Source of the DNA: Doryteuthis pealeii
Taxonomy: Eukaryota > Mollusca > Cephalopoda > Myopsida > Loliginidae
DNA length: 64,000 bases
NCBI GenBank assembly: GCA_023376005.1
Contig: CM042160.1
Location: forward strand, 88,492,647-88,556,646
Direction: 5' to 3'
A program made the position numbers and the translations under genes. Positions 22,225 to 35,815 of this stretch are shown one piece after another; within the stretch, counting starts at the first letter, position 1; each line of letters starts with the position of its first letter. The notes under the pieces were generated by a model that made no database searches, was not told the origin of the DNA, and saw nothing but the letters and a program-made list of their open reading frames with translations.

Positions 22225-22550
22225 CGAGTCCGACAAGAAATACCTGAAGAAGGCCGGAGGGCATATCGGCCGAAACGTTGTACAAACAACAATGAAGATA
22301 GGGACAATAGTCCGAATAATGCAGATAATACTAATCATCAAGCCTCATCTCAAACATTCAGAGAAATAGGTTAAGATAGCTTTAAAATCAATCAATCAAT
22401 CAATCAAATTAGCTTTATTTGAATCTAATTCTCTCAAAATACCACATGGCAGCGCATAGCCAAACAGCGAGCCCTTATGTGTTTAATAGTCTTATTTCAC
22501 AGTGATGCACCCTGAATTGTTTCCTATCAATTTTCGCTCTGTTAATGTCC
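22225..22550 (+). mobile_element. Family C 3' part
   Basis: HHR-like core at 22241-22282 and the extended tail. Near-identical inverted match to 8311-8640. Confidence 0.8.
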
Positions 22551-22632
22551 CCACGTGCGCTATAGTCAAATTTTTAAATTAATTGTTTTTAAATTAAAAT
22601 AGATCACTAAGTAGGTTTGAGTCTATTCTAGT

Positions 22633-22848
22633 AGTGACCAGGTTTGAATTCAGAGTTTTTCTTCTAGACTGGTTCCCTAACCAAGTTTAAAGATCTCAGT
22701 CTGCCTTACTATTTACTATTTAGTTGAATTCATACCTTTCCCAAGGGTATTAGCGTTATGTGAACAGTGGCTTCGTCCAGGAATTGAACTCGGGTCGACG
22801 AGTCCTTTTCCTGCGACTCTAACCAGTACACCACCACGCTTTCCCAAG
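22633..22848 (-). mobile_element. SINE B, 5' two thirds
   Basis: GGTGTACTGGTTAGAGTC head and GAGTTCAATTCC B box on minus. Confidence 0.8.
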
Positions 22849-22859
22849 GCGCCGAAGGT

Positions 22860-24000
22860 ATAGTTAGGAACCGAAGGTATTTTTCGGAGCCATAATTTTA
22901 TCTTTTTAAACAACACGTAATTGTTACCGTCTTTTGTATTTTAATGTAACCCGAAGTCAGTGTCTTTACTGTTGTTTCTCTTATTACATATTAAATGCAC
23001 TTATACAGTTGTAATTTTCTTTTAATTACTATTTACCATTAACGCACCAGTTGAACAATGTGTCTCTTGTTTAGTGAAATACAAAATATCATTTGTGTTG
23101 GGTGCAATTCGTTTTAAATTAGAACCTATCTATAAGGAGTGTCCACTGTATAACGTTACAAACTAAACAAGGTCCATATAAAATGTAATTTCAACTAGAG
23201 TCAGAGTCAGTACAGTTTGACTAACCCCAATTCCATTGACCCCTTAATTGCTTCTGACTCTGTAAAGACAATTGATCTTATACCAACAGCAAAAATGAAT
23301 TACAAACATTTAAAAAAAAAAAAATTAACTAATACCAGGAAGTTCATAAAAATTTCAGCTTCTTTATAATTTGAACAACTCTAAAAATAAATCTTTTATT
23401 CAGGTCTTGGGAACAACTGTTTGAAAAAAAAGAAAAAAACGAAAAAAAGCTAAACGTGGTCCTTAAAATAGAAAATTATTAATTATAATATTATTATTTT
23501 TTAATAATTGTAACATTCTTATATGCAAGATGGAAAAGGATATTTCTTTTGTCCTTGTAAGAGAATCTTTAACGGGCTTTGATATCAAGTGTAAAATAAA
23601 TGTATGTGGTGTAAGTAAAAGTGGTTCGTTCATTCTTACTGTTGACCTCTTTTGTCAGTGCTTAAATTCTTTCAACATGTTCAGATTTTAACAGGATAAG
23701 TTAGAAAATAAATAGATAAATAAATAAGATAAAAGAAAGAAAGGGAAAAGAAAGGCACTGAAAATTGCGAATAATGTTGACCGCCTAATTCCGTGCAAGT
23801 TTTTGAGCTAGGGAATAATAATAATCGATGTAATCACAGTAATATGATTGGATCGTGTCAGCCATAAATACAGAGCAATGTAGAGGCCCAATGCATACGA
23901 CTACGAAGTCGCATCAATACTAATACTTACCTGCTCGATTGTACCACTCTATTACCGTGGCCTCGCCACTCTGCTACTTCTACTAAATATATCCCTTCCC
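22860..24000. other. No gene or known repeat
   Basis: AT-rich with A runs. Nothing supported. Confidence 0.5.
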
Positions 24001-24007
24001 GGGACAT

Positions 24008-24295
24008 AGTTCCAGCAGATCACATGGTGAAGCTAAAGGAAAATGAAAAAATGGACAAATACCTAGACCTTGCCAGAGAACAGAAAAAGTTATGGAATAT
24101 GAAAGTGAAGGTGATACCAATTGTAGTTGGTGAACTTGGAACGGTCCCAAAAGGATTGGAAAAGGGTTTGGAAAGTTTGGAAATCAGAGGAAGGATTGAT
24201 ACCATTCAGAACACTGCACTACTGCAATCTGCCAGAATACTCAGAAGAGTCCTGGGGACCTGAGGTGACTTGCTGTCACTCAGATTCCAGTAACC
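24008..24295 (+). pseudogene. RLE-type LINE, 3' end
   Basis: Frame PADHMVKLKENEKMDKYLDL ... SARILRRVLGT, 5'-truncated, close to the 12.2-kb copy. Confidence 0.8.
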
Positions 24296-24298
24296 ATG

Positions 24299-24865
24299 AT
24301 TTTGAAGGCTATCGCAATGCAGGTGTAAAGAAAAAATAATAAGGTAACAATGGTGTTGTTTGTTAACCTGTGATTTATTCTTGATATTTCGAGATAAAAT
24401 CTTTTCAGAAGAACACTAGCACTGAAGTAGTTGTTGTCTTTTTATGGCATTTTTAGTTAATTGAATTTAAAAAAAATGTTACAGATGGTATTTTTTATAA
24501 CTGTATTCTTGTGTTGCATGTTTACGTGAATTCGCTTTTTTGTTTGTACGTGTGCGTATGTTGTCAAGCGCGTGTGCATGAAAATGCGTGTAGACTGTGA
24601 CGTTATGATCGTATCCACGCGCGTGTATGCGTATAAATAACCGTATCCAGTTATACAAAATACCATCTTTAACATTTTCAAAAAAAAAACATTTCATTTA
24701 ACTAAAAATGCCATAACAAGACAACTACTTCAGTTCCAGTGTTCTTCTGAAAAAGAGATTTTATCTCGAAATATCAAGAATAAATTACAGGTTAACAAAC
24801 AACACCATCGTTACCTTATTATTTTTTCTTTACACCTGCATTGTGATAGCCTTCAAAATCAACCT
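24299..24865. mobile_element. Foldback element (GAAGGCTATC family), ~565 bp
   Basis: Arms of about 205 bp (24299-24505, 24640-24862) with ends GATTTTGAAGGCTATC / complement. Each arm has a degenerate HHR-like motif (CUGAAAAA, GAGAU/AUCUC, GAAAUAUC). A single-arm copy is at 36205-36430 and a short-armed one at 48365-48605. Confidence 0.8.
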
Positions 24866-24924
24866 CCAAGCCTGTTAAAGAAATATCTAAAACCAAGACT
24901 AGAGATAGATATGTTAGTTGTTTT

Positions 24925-25392
24925 GTTTTACGGCATATCAACCCTTTTCGGATCATTTAATGCCGAATTAAGTCATTTTTATAAAAAAAAAAGGATTCAG
25001 GTTGCTTATAGTACCCACTGTTACTTAACTTCAGTGATCTAAGGGATATAGACCACCTCGTGTGCATCAATCGCACAAACAGTGGTCTGCTCGTCGAAAC
25101 TGCAGACTATTAACACTTGGGGCTTTCAGCGAGGATCGAACTCACTTTTAGCAAAGCAAGTACGACACGGGATGTTCTTCGATAAAGGAATGTACATTCA
25201 ACAGTTGCAAGGTGTGTTTGCGAGGCTTTCAACTAATTTAAAACTCGTAAAAAAATATTTATAAGCAATTTCACCTTTTGACCCTCCTTTGTGTAAAATG
25301 AGGTTTATATTTCAAAAAGAAAAAGAATTAAAAAATAACAACAAAATATATCTAGAGAGAAGGACTTAATAGCTACCACTTTTCCCGTTTTG

Positions 25393-25395
<3 letters not shown>
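24925..25395. other. Divergent family A tail, then tRNA-like trace
   Basis: TTTTACGGCATATCAACCC at 24932, and a minus-strand B-box-like GAGTTCGATCCTC at about 25130. No gene. Confidence 0.4.
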
Positions 25396-25650
<255 letters not shown>

Positions 25651-25944
25651 CTAGTACCTTGGTTTAGGAGTGCCCAAAATTACGTTTTTTTTCGAGTGCC
25701 AATTACACAATTTTTGCTAAGGATAGTAATATAGACATTGGTATTACATGGCTAATAGGGGACACGAGAGGTAATTACTTCCCGTATCTTCCAGTAGGTG
25801 CTAGGTGTCATGGCGTGTAGCTTTATGGAGTTGAAATACCAACGTCAAATTCATTTAAACCTTCACAGAGCTAACACGCACCAGTCGCATCTCCTGTCTA
25901 TACCACGTGACACACGAGAACAAAGTGTTCACATTTTTCTCTTT

Positions 25945-27190
25945 CATCAGCAGCATTAAGACATTTACCTATTAAAAGACTATTTCCTATTAGGACATTT
26001 CTCTTATACAACTATGTATAAGCTCTACCTTGTATCTCTTGTCATGTCTGTATTCTCTTAAACCAACAGGTAAAAGACAATTTCCTATTAAGACATTTCT
26101 CTTATACAACTATGTATAAGCTCTTCCTTGTATCTCTTGTCGTGTGTGTATTCTCTTCAATCAACAGATAAAGACTATTTCTATTAGGACATTTCTCTTA
26201 TACAACTATGTATAAGCTCTACCTTGTATCTCTTGTCATGTGTGTATTCTCTCAATCAACAGGTAAAAGACTATTTCCTATTAGGACATTTCTCTTATAC
26301 AACTATGTATAATCTCTTCCTTGTATCTCTTGTCATGTGTGTATTCTCTTCAACCAACAGATAAAAGACTATTTCCTATTAGGACATTTTCTTATACAAC
26401 TATGTATAAGCTCTTCCTTGTATCTCGTGTCATGTGTGTATTCTCTTCAGTCAACAGGTAAAAGACTATTTCCTATTAGGACATTTCTCTTATACAACTA
26501 TGTATAAGCTCTTCCTAGTATCTCTTGTCATGTGTGTATTCTCTTCAACCAACAGGTAAAAGACAATTTCCTATTAGGACATTTCTCTTATACAACTATG
26601 TATAAGCTCTACCTTTTATCTCTTGTCATGTGTGTATTCTCTTCAACCAACAGGTAAAATACTATTTCCTATTAGGACATTTCTCTTATCTATATATCTC
26701 TTGTCATGTGTGTATTCTCTTCAATCAACAGGTAAAAGACTATTTCCTATTAGGACATTTCTCTTATACAACTATGTATAAGCTCTTCCTTGTATCTCTT
26801 GTCATGTGTGTATTCTCTTCAATCAACAGGTAAAATACTATTTCCTATTAAGACATTTCTCTTATACAACTATGTATAAGCTCTTCCTTGTATCTCTTGT
26901 CATGTGTGTATTCTCTTCAACCAACAAGTAAAAGACTATTTTCTATTAGGACATTTCTCTTATACAACTATTTATAAGCTCTTCCTTGTATCTCTTGTCA
27001 TGCGTGTATTCTCTTTAACCAATAGGTAAAAGACTATTTCCTATTAGGACATTTCTCTTATACAACTATTTATAAGCTCTTCCTTGTATCTCTTGTCATG
27101 TGTGTATTCTCTTCAATCAACAGGTAAAAGACTATGTCCTATTAGGACTTTTCTCTTATACAACTATGTGTAGGCTCTTCATTGTGTCTT
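25945..27190. repeat. ~97-bp tandem array, 12-13 units
   Basis: Each unit has CTATTTCCTATTAGGACATT, the near-palindrome TATACAACTATGTATA, and CTCTTGTCATGTGTGTATTC. One unit (about 26660-26740) has an internal deletion. Confidence 0.92.
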
Positions 27191-27781
27191 CTGTCACATC
27201 GGTTTTAATATAATTGACTGATCGATTGATTGATTTCAACGGCACGTCGATCTGCCCAGGACTATTTTATGCCAAGCAGTAACTTGAGGGAAGGTCAGAT
27301 TTATATGTTTTTTTTCAGGGATTTTCTTGATTGAAGTTGCTTGTTGCTAAATTGATTGGGAATCGCTTTGAGAGAAAGTGTATAGAGTAAAGTTCAAGCT
27401 TGGATTTCACTAATTCAAGCAATAGATGGGAGCCCACTACACTGCAGAGACCCCCTGACGCATACTGTTTGAATTGCTTTAAAGTAAGCCATCAATTTTG
27501 TTGTGGAGTTGACAGACTACTCACACAAAATGGAACAGTCTGAGGACTATTTAGCGGAGAGCAGCTTAAGAGCAACGTACGACTCACCGTTTTTTACCTT
27601 AGTCGGAGTATTAACCGAGTACCGTATTTCTTCTCGGAAATAAACCCTCTTATTCCACATGTGTCGAACTTCCCTATTTTGCATAGGGGCAAAAGTCGAG
27701 TTGTAGTAGTAGTCGTTAGTAGTAGTTGTCGTTAGCTTAGTCAAAAAGGGGTCGTTTATTTCTTTCTAGGGTGGTGGGTTC

Positions 27782-27785
<4 letters not shown>
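27190..27785. other. No gene; divergent A tail at 27215-27280
   Basis: TTTCAACGGCACGTCGATC resembles the A tail. The rest is unassigned. Confidence 0.4.

Positions 27786-27787
<2 letters not shown>

Positions 27788-27853
<66 letters not shown>
27788..27853. repeat. (GA)n microsatellite
   Basis: Nearly pure GA run. Confidence 0.95.
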
Positions 27854-27856
<3 letters not shown>

Positions 27857-27859
27857 TAA

Positions 27860-28440
27860 ATCAGTGAAGTGAAGGTCAAATCCGCTTCTGCTCAAAACCC
27901 GGAACTTCAGTTTTTATTTTGAAATCTAGTTCCGGGGCCATTGGTCGGTCAATGGCTGGCCCCCGTTGAGTGTTTACCCTTCCAAACTTTAACCTCTTTT
28001 TTTTTCTTATTTCTTTTTCTTCTCTTTCTCCAGAAATCCGATTACCGTTTTCTTTTCAAGTTCCCCCGTAGACCATAATAAATACGCTACAGCTCGTTTC
28101 ATGATACAGCACCATCAGAGCAGTAATTTTCCAATAATGTATTTTTCTAGGGGTGCACTTTAGAAACATGAAAATATTTTGACAAGATTTATTTAGAAAA
28201 AAAAAATGGAATTAAAAAAATCTTTTTCTAATATTTGAATCAAACAATTCTAATCCTTGAATTATTATTTTTTCTGAATTAACAAATTCAAAATAATTAT
28301 AATAATAAAAACAAATTCAAAATAATAATAATAATAAAAACAAATTCAAAATAATAATAATAATAAAAACAATTTATATATCTTAGTCTCATAATTATGT
28401 TAAATAAAAAATAATTCAAACACAAGAAAAGACTTTTGTT
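27860..28440. other. No gene; AT-rich with (AAT)n
   Basis: AAATTCAAAATAATAATAAT repeats at about 28290-28370. Confidence 0.5.
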
Positions 28441-28444
28441 TATT

Positions 28445-28760
28445 CAGTAAATCAAGAATCGCTGCGCGCTGTCCTGAACACATTCTGGAAGTAGCATCCC
28501 ACCAAAAGCAGCCGTATGGACACTTTCCTCGATTTTAACGGCATGTCAACCCGTCTAGGGTTATTTTATGCCCAGTGGTTATGTCTGATTGATTATGTTG
28601 GCTGATTTTAATGGCACACAAACCACCCAAGTAAGACGAATAAAACATGCTGGACTCAGCTGGAGAAAGTAAGAACGAACTCATAAGCGACGTTCTCCTG
28701 TGGACACCAACACATGGACAAACCAGAGTAGGCCGATCAGCAAAAATATTAATTCACCGA
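28445..28760 (+). pseudogene. LINE C-terminal relic, with an A-like tail inserted
   Basis: LRAVLNTFW..HPTKS..YGHF in broken frames, then AGTAAGACGAATAAAACATG and GAACTCATAAGCGACGTTCT. The block at 28535-28620 is a divergent family A tail. Confidence 0.5.
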
Positions 28761-28825
28761 AATTAAGCAGCAATAGGCTTGTTCAATGCTTAGATGTGTG
28801 ACGATCAGCAACACCAGGTACTGGC
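28755..28825 (+). repeat. 5S rRNA-like fragment
   Basis: GAAATTAAGCAGCAATAGG...CTTAGATGTGTGACGATCAG resembles the 3' half of 5S. Confidence 0.45.
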
Positions 28826-28973
28826 TTGATTCGGCATTAAATTACCCGAAAAGGGTTGATATGCCGTAAAATAAACCAACCAACCAACCCAAGAATTACA
28901 TTGATCATATCTGTACGGAAACTGGATGTCATGAGGTGGACTTGCCAGGAACGATGATTAATAGGTTCGAGTG

Positions 28974-28976
<3 letters not shown>

Positions 28977-29046
<70 letters not shown>

Positions 29047-29317
29047 TGAGAATGTGTGCTGTTAGTGCCCCCTCCCTATCACACAAACCCTATTGAGTGA
29101 GACGAGCAAGACATGCTGGACACTGCCGGAAAAAAGCAAGGACGAACTCATAAGCGATGTTCTCCGGTGGAAACCAGCACATGGACACGCCGCCAGTGCG
29201 GACCGTCCAGCTAAGATACGCGGATACTGGATTCTGAGCAGAGGGCCTCCCGTGGGCAACGAGTGCTAGGGACGGTCGGAACGAGATTGTCATGGACGTC
29301 CATGCTACTAGCATAAC

Positions 29318-29348
<31 letters not shown>
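28977..29348 (+). pseudogene. (GA)n, then LINE 3' end with (GAT)n tail
   Basis: GA run to 29041. From 29055, broken frames (KSKDELISDV, HGH..S) match the same LINE family as 2460-3115. The tail is (ATG)n at 29320-29348. Confidence 0.55.
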
Positions 29349-29624
29349 CTGCAAAAAAGCGCGGGTTTGGTGTCTCTTCGTGATATTTTCTATATTAGTA
29401 AGTATACAGGATTGTCTTTCATTTCCTTTTCAATGCGCACAACTCTTTCTTCTATTTGTATTTAACGCTTAAGATCTTTGAGACCGTACCCTTGACACAC
29501 CTTGGACACATGACAGCAAAGAAATAGCTGAAAACGTCAAATGCTGTAAACAGTTACTTAACAGCTTTTAAAGGCGGTTCCCCCACACCGGGTTATATAC
29601 TATCCTGCTAAATCTAATTGTTTG

Positions 29625-30060
29625 TTTGTTTGTTTTTTTGTTTTACGGCATATCAACCTCAGTGGGTCATTTAATGCCGATAAAGTTAAAAAAAAAAATT
29701 CTTAATGGATAATACAACTTTTTAATAAATACATTTTTCTATTTAGCCTATAGATGTGACTCTAACAGGTACTACCACTCCGGGTCAGAGTGGACCAGGG
29801 AGCAATGGTGATGAAGGGGTGCTCCACATTCCCCAAACCTCCAAAACTTGAACCTCACCATCAGATAGAGTTTAACGTCATTCCCTAGGACATGTAGACC
29901 TGCAGCCACCGCCTTCTAGCACCCATATGATAAAAAGGGGTTGGGGCTTGCCATAGGGCAATAGGGTTGGGAAAATGATATAGGTGCTAGGGCTTGACGT
30001 GACCAGCCGATTGATCGGAGGGGGCCTCTCCGACCTCCCGTCTAGCCCAAGATAGGGCCT
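29625..30060 (-). mobile_element. Family A retroposon
   Basis: Long copy, sense minus, colinear with 20187-20620. Confidence 0.8.
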
Positions 30061-30177
30061 GCTAAATCTAAGTATACACTTTTTAAATCGCATATTGAAT
30101 TCAACATTTCAACAACAAAGTCTGAACCGTTAATATATACTCACACCTGTTGTATGTTCCCGGACTTGCCTGGTTAT

Positions 30178-30412
30178 ATAGGATCTCGATTCGTGGGGAC
30201 ACTTTTTCCATTTACACCGTTAAAATCCGGTTGTTTGTTAGGGGTTAGGGTTAGGAGTTAGCGTTAGGGGTTAGGGTTAGGGGTTAGGGGTTAGGGGTTA
30301 GTTTTATAATTAAAAAAAAAACGGAATCCGGAAAATTAACCGGATTTTGACGGTGTAAATTGAAAAAAATGTCCCCACGAATCGAGATCGCAAAAGTGGT
30401 GCCTGGTCCCAC
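30178..30412. mobile_element. MITE with ~60-bp TIRs around telomere-like repeats
   Basis: Ends GATCTCGATTCGTGGGGACA and complement. The centre (30237-30303) is GGGTTA/GGGGTTA repeats. Confidence 0.8.
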
Positions 30413-30650
30413 TTTTTAAATCTCATATTGAATCCCCCCCCCAACTAGATAGCAGTACCTATCGCTCGATGTACTTATTGTGAAAATGTTACAACATAAC
30501 CTTGTGCCTTCTATTTTATTTTCGAACTCGAACGATGAAGAATTGTGTAACCAAAGGGAATTCACTTTTTAAATATCTTATTGATCACCATTGGATAGCA
30601 GCACCTATCGCTCGATGAGTCTATTGTGAAAATGTTACATCGGAAATTTG
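30410..30650. repeat. Direct duplication of ~90 bp
   Basis: GCACCTATCGCTCGATG-type phrases at about 30455 and 30600, both followed by TATTGTGAAAATGTTACA. Confidence 0.6.
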
Positions 30651-30704
30651 TATTCTCGTGTCAAAAATTGTTCTTTCTTAAAGAAATAAAATTATTCCAA
30701 AATA

Positions 30705-30965
30705 TAGAAATAAGCGGTACCATTATAGTATGTGGCCTACCTTTTGAATGTGGCCTACGAAATAATGTCTCTCTTATAGTATGGGGCCCACCATAAAAGC
30801 ATATTTTAAGGTTATGATAATAACTGCTAACCCCTAACCCTAACTCTATTTCAGAATTTTAGAATAGGCATAAAATAACCCTAGACGGGTTGACACGCAG
30901 TTTCTTTTTTTTAAAGGCATATAAACCTCTGTGGGTTATTTAATGCCAAAGTAATTTCAGATGCT
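30705..30965 (+). repeat. Family F element and divergent A tail
   Basis: ATAGTATGTGGCCTACCTTTTG repeats twice imperfectly, then CTAACCCCTAACCCTAAC. Homologous to 61420-61565 and to the 31-bp array there. 30895-30965 is an A-like tail. Confidence 0.65.
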
Positions 30966-31188
30966 TTTGGGTACATTTGGCACCGGGAAAAAAACCCAGC
31001 CCTGCCCCTTTTAGATGAAGGGCCAAGTGCAAGGTAGACGACATTTTCTAGGCTTTCATTTTTCCTGTTTGTTTCGTTCAATTTTCTAGGGGGTTCTCGT
31101 GCGTTTCATATTCAAATCTTCTTGCTCTATTTCGTATTGGGTACACCGGCTAAATATACTTTATGCAAAAATGTCTACATTATAGAAA

Positions 31189-31643
31189 CTAGCAAATATA
31201 TGCACCCTCCGGGTGCACGTATTTAAGTTTTAATGTAATAAAATATTATATTGAATCAGAAAGGCTAATGAAACTAATTAAGAATTCAGATAAAAAGATT
31301 TGAAACGGAGGGGGTATAATCGGAAAATAGAACAACTGAAACTTACTCTTTCATCACTTCCGTTTTTCAATGCTAAATTTTTCCTTGTTTAACTATTTAG
31401 TTAAAATAGGAAGTAAAGAATAAAATTAGTTATTTCTTCTTGTTAATGAATTTCTTTTAGGATTTATTGAAGAGATTTTTACTCATATTCATTAAGATAA
31501 AACCAAACAATTAGAAATCAATAATACCAAGCACATTTTTATTAAAATCAGTTTTTTTAATATCAATATGCAAATTAGCTTTACGTTTACTCTGAAAACT
31601 GGTATTTTGTTGTATATATAAATACAATTGCATATTATTAGTA
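31189..31643 (-). mobile_element. Helitron copy X, 3' part
   Basis: Ends with hairpin GCACCC/GGGTGC, then CTAG before T. Continues to its 5' part at 32299-32471. Together 628 bp. Confidence 0.85.
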
Positions 31644-32298
31644 CTAGCAAATATATGCACCCTCCGGTTGCAAGTATTTAAGTTTTAATGTAATAAAATA
31701 TTGTATTAAATTAGAAAGGCTAACGAAACTAAATAAGAATACAGATAAAAAGATTTGAAACAGAGGGAGTATAATAAAAGATTGGAAACAGAGGGAGTAT
31801 AATAAAAAATGGAACAACTGAAACTTACTCTTCCATCACTCTCGTCTTTCATTGTTATTTTTTCTAATTTAAGTATTTAGTTATAAGAGGAAGTAAAGAA
31901 TAAAATGACAGTTATTTTACCTTGTTAATGGATTTCATTTAAGATTCATTGAAGAGATTTTTGCTTATATTCATTAAAATAAAACCAAAATGTTAGAAAT
32001 CAATAATACTAAGCATATATTTATTAAATTCGATTTTTTAATATTAATATGCAAATTAGCCTTCCCGTTCACACTGTAAACCGCTATTTTGTTGTATATA
32101 TAAATATAATTGCATTTAGTCAGTATGTAGACATAGTTAACAGTATTAATAATGTAAAACAATTTTATTAATAATTGAGGTTTAGATAAAAATAAAATCA
32201 TGGAGAATGTGATGTCAATAACTAAGAGAATTGTGACTTGAGTAGGAATATAGTTTCGGTTACAGACAGAAAAACACACAATCTCCATTATAATAAGA
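31644..32298 (-). mobile_element. Helitron copy Y inserted into copy X (655 bp)
   Basis: Begins TCTTATTATAATGGAG after an A, ends CTAG before a T. Compared with copy Z, the junction falls exactly between A and T of copy X with no base gained or lost. Confidence 0.85.
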
Positions 32299-32471
32299 TT
32301 TAGGTAAGGCCAACAGTATTAATAATGTCAAACAGTTTTATTATTAATTGAGGTTTAAATAGAAATAGAATCATGGAGAATGTGTCGTTAATAACTAAGG
32401 AAATTGTGACATGAGTAGTAATATAGTTTCGGTTACAGACAGAAAAACGCACAATCTCCATTATAATAAGA
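32299..32471 (-). mobile_element. Helitron copy X, 5' part
   Basis: Begins TCTTATTATAATGGAGATTG after an A. Interrupted by copy Y. Confidence 0.8.
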
Positions 32472-32635
32472 TAACGACACCTGCGAATATTAGGACAATG
32501 TTACGCTTAGATTAGCAACACCAACTTTTTTTCTCCCGTTCATAATCTTTTATTGCGTATAGAATAAATCTTGCTCTATTAAAAACAAATTACCAATTAC
32601 GTCGGGTCTGTTTGTACTTAAGGGCCAATATAAAT

Positions 32636-32888
32636 GTTTTATAGCTCAGTCGGTATAGTGTTCGGCTGAGAACCTCAAAGTTCCTGATTCGATACCGACT
32701 CCTCGCCAACTCAGCGTATAAGTAGCACAGGGATCTGTGCGGTAAAGTGAGGAGCTGATAGTAGGTGTGGCGCTCTGTCTCAGACGCTAAAAACAATCTC
32801 CTTGGTCTGGCGCTAGGGGAGAGGGGATAGACTTCCTCGCTGTTTAGCTGATACCGACTTTAGGCCATCCCGACGACTTTACTTTTTA
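32636..32888 (+). mobile_element. SINE D
   Basis: TATAGCTCAGTCGGTATAG head, GATTCGATACCGAC B box, canonical 3' end. Confidence 0.8.
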
Positions 32889-32987
32889 AAAAATCATCCT
32901 GTAGTATTTTTTCTTCTTCTGAAAACCCTTAGTTAATACGGACCATAGAATACGATTGATCTATATTTCAACACACCTGTTATGTGT

Positions 32988-33306
<319 letters not shown>

Positions 33307-33309
33307 GGT

Positions 33310-35080
33310 AATTCAAATGACTGGTAAGGAATTATTCTATTTGGGATCATCGAAATCACACTGTACAACTATAGTGTATGCTCTTGTAGGTGCAAACATA
33401 TATGGGTAATTCCATGTCAAGTCATCTAGAAAAAGGTAAAATTGTCACCCCCACTTCAATTTTTTACAGGTGTAGAATATGTTAAGATTAGATAAGCCCT
33501 AAAATTTGAGTTATCAATTCCAAAAATTGTCGATTTTTTCTCCAAATTTGGTGGGGTTGGCGAAAAATGGCGACTTTTTGTCATCTATTTTTGACTGTAA
33601 GATGAGTTCTAGAGCGTCCCTACTACTGAAAATTGGTTTATAAAAGCATTTTTGCCCAAGGAATCCAAAAATACTATCTAAAAAGTCTGAAAGTCAACCA
33701 ATTTTGAGTTATTGATGATTTCTGATTTTTTTCACAGCAAGATCAATATCCCGATGTGGCACTGCATCTATGACAAACATTTTTTTCTGTTATCATTTCA
33801 CATATATTGAATTTTCGCTCTATCTTATCAGTGTGATCAGATTTCCATATTAGGGATAGAGCTTCTATAAAACCGAACGCATTCCGATCTATTTTTTAAA
33901 AACTTGGAATATAAACTTTAGAAAACGTACAAGATCACGGTCGTAACGAACCATAGAGCGTAACTGGCAGTTTCACGGTAAGAATATAGATTGTCAGATT
34001 CTTGTGTAGATTACAATTGTTTTTTTTCTTCTTCTTAATTTGTAAATACCGAATGAGACTGACCCTAACCGTGCGCCCTTAAGGTGGGTACGGTTATCAG
34101 TCACAGCCTGCGCTTCCATACACGAGGGAAATAGTCCAATTAACAAAAACATAGGAATGATAATATCCATCAAGCGAAACACAAATAAAAACTTATATAA
34201 TTATCGCTCTGTCGGCGAGGCTTAGAATAAACTGATTGTATCTTCTACAGAGGGGTGTAGTTTAGTTTGGTTGTTATGTTTTACGACATTTCAACACTTT
34301 TCGATAATGGCTATTATCTGGAATTCCTACAGTTATTGTAGCCTAGACTCAAGAAAATTTCCTTAAAAAAAGTCACGTGGCGTAGAGCCCCAGACTAAAA
34401 ATCGGGACATTTTTTTAAAAAGAGGAATAATTTATGTACCTTTAGTTTTCAAAAGAAAAAGAACTATCGTTAGTAACAATTTTTTTTTAAATATATAAAT
34501 ATCTCGGAACATGTGTTTTGCAAGATAGTGCATTTTTAAACTTACATTTTTGGATAGATTAAACTGAACTTTATCTATAATGAAAATATTGGCTTCAACA
34601 TGGCTGTTTCCAGACACTTGAAATTTACTATTGAATTTTTTAAGTGAATAAAATAGGCCAAGTAAATCTGAGAAAATACTTTTTTGCATCAATCAAAAAA
34701 CGACTACGAAGGACAACGAAAAAAAATACATGCTAAAAAAAATTGTTTTGGTTTAAAAAAAATAACTTTCAAATTTTAAAATCACTTTTTTCAGGTATTG
34801 AATTTTTTATTTCGTTTATTTTTTAATATATGTTCTTCAGGATTGGATCTTTCTAGAAATGTAAAAATTACGGATCGGAAATTATTTTTCTTTAAATGAT
34901 CAAAGCTTAATACCACCTCTACATTCTGAATTGATTTTAAAAAATTTCAACTTAAAAGAAAGAAAAAAAAGCTGTTCATTGTAAAATTAAGTCATCAATA
35001 AATGAAGTAGTGAAAATTTCATTAAAATCAGACAATTTCCTGATTTTTGGTTATAGTTTGAAAATTAAAAAAAATCAAAA
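33310..35080. other. Long AT-rich stretch without a gene
   Basis: Frames are short. An A-like tail is at 34258-34310. Nothing else recognised. Confidence 0.5.
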
Positions 35081-35222
35081 TCCCATCTATGGGTTAAATA
35101 GAAAAATGTATTTATAAACAAAATTGTATTATCCATTAAGATTTGATTTATTTCAAAACTTTATCGGCATTAAATGACCCACTGAGGTTGATATGCCGTA
35201 AAACAAAACGAAACCAAAAACC
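35081..35222 (+). mobile_element. Short family A retroposon with ~13-bp target duplication
   Basis: Starts CCCATCTATGGGTTAAATAG, ends GATATGCCGTAAAACAAAAC. AAAAAAATCAAAA borders both sides. Confidence 0.75.
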
Positions 35223-35654
35223 AAAAAAAATCAAAAGATTTTTATTACCTCCTCATATTGATTAATATATTAGGAACGGAATCTATTTAAAACTAAAAAG
35301 ATAATAATCGATTTTACCAATGTAGTTTTTTTTATTTAAATATATACATAATCTATATAAAACATATAAAATGTACAAAACATCAAGTTACTCTTATTTA
35401 TTTAATAATAATAGCGGAATGATCTTTCATTAAAAAGAACCATGAAAATTATTTTCTTTCTTCCTCAAATCCAAGTAAAAATTATTTGAATTATCTACCT
35501 TTGACTTAATATATATTTTAGAATTCTCTCCCTTTGACATACAAATTAAGCTTACATAAGTTATCTCCCTTGTATTATTTAATTTGTGGATTAACGAATT
35601 AACATTACTTTGTTTGTCTCCCCTCTATTATTTTATAGTTTTAGTTTGGATTTT

Positions 35655-35815
35655 TGGATTTTACGGCATGTCATCCTTTGTTGGGTTATTATATGCCGAA
35701 GACATTTGGTATGCTTGATAGGTGTTCAATTTTTTTAAAAACTCAATTTTCTTAAACACATTTTTTTAAACTTATTTTTTCTTCTATTTAACTCATAGAT
35801 GGGACCCTAACAAGT
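35655..35815 (-). repeat. Divergent family A copy
   Basis: TTTTACGGCATGTCATCC tail and CTCATAGATGGGACCCTAAC. Confidence 0.6.
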
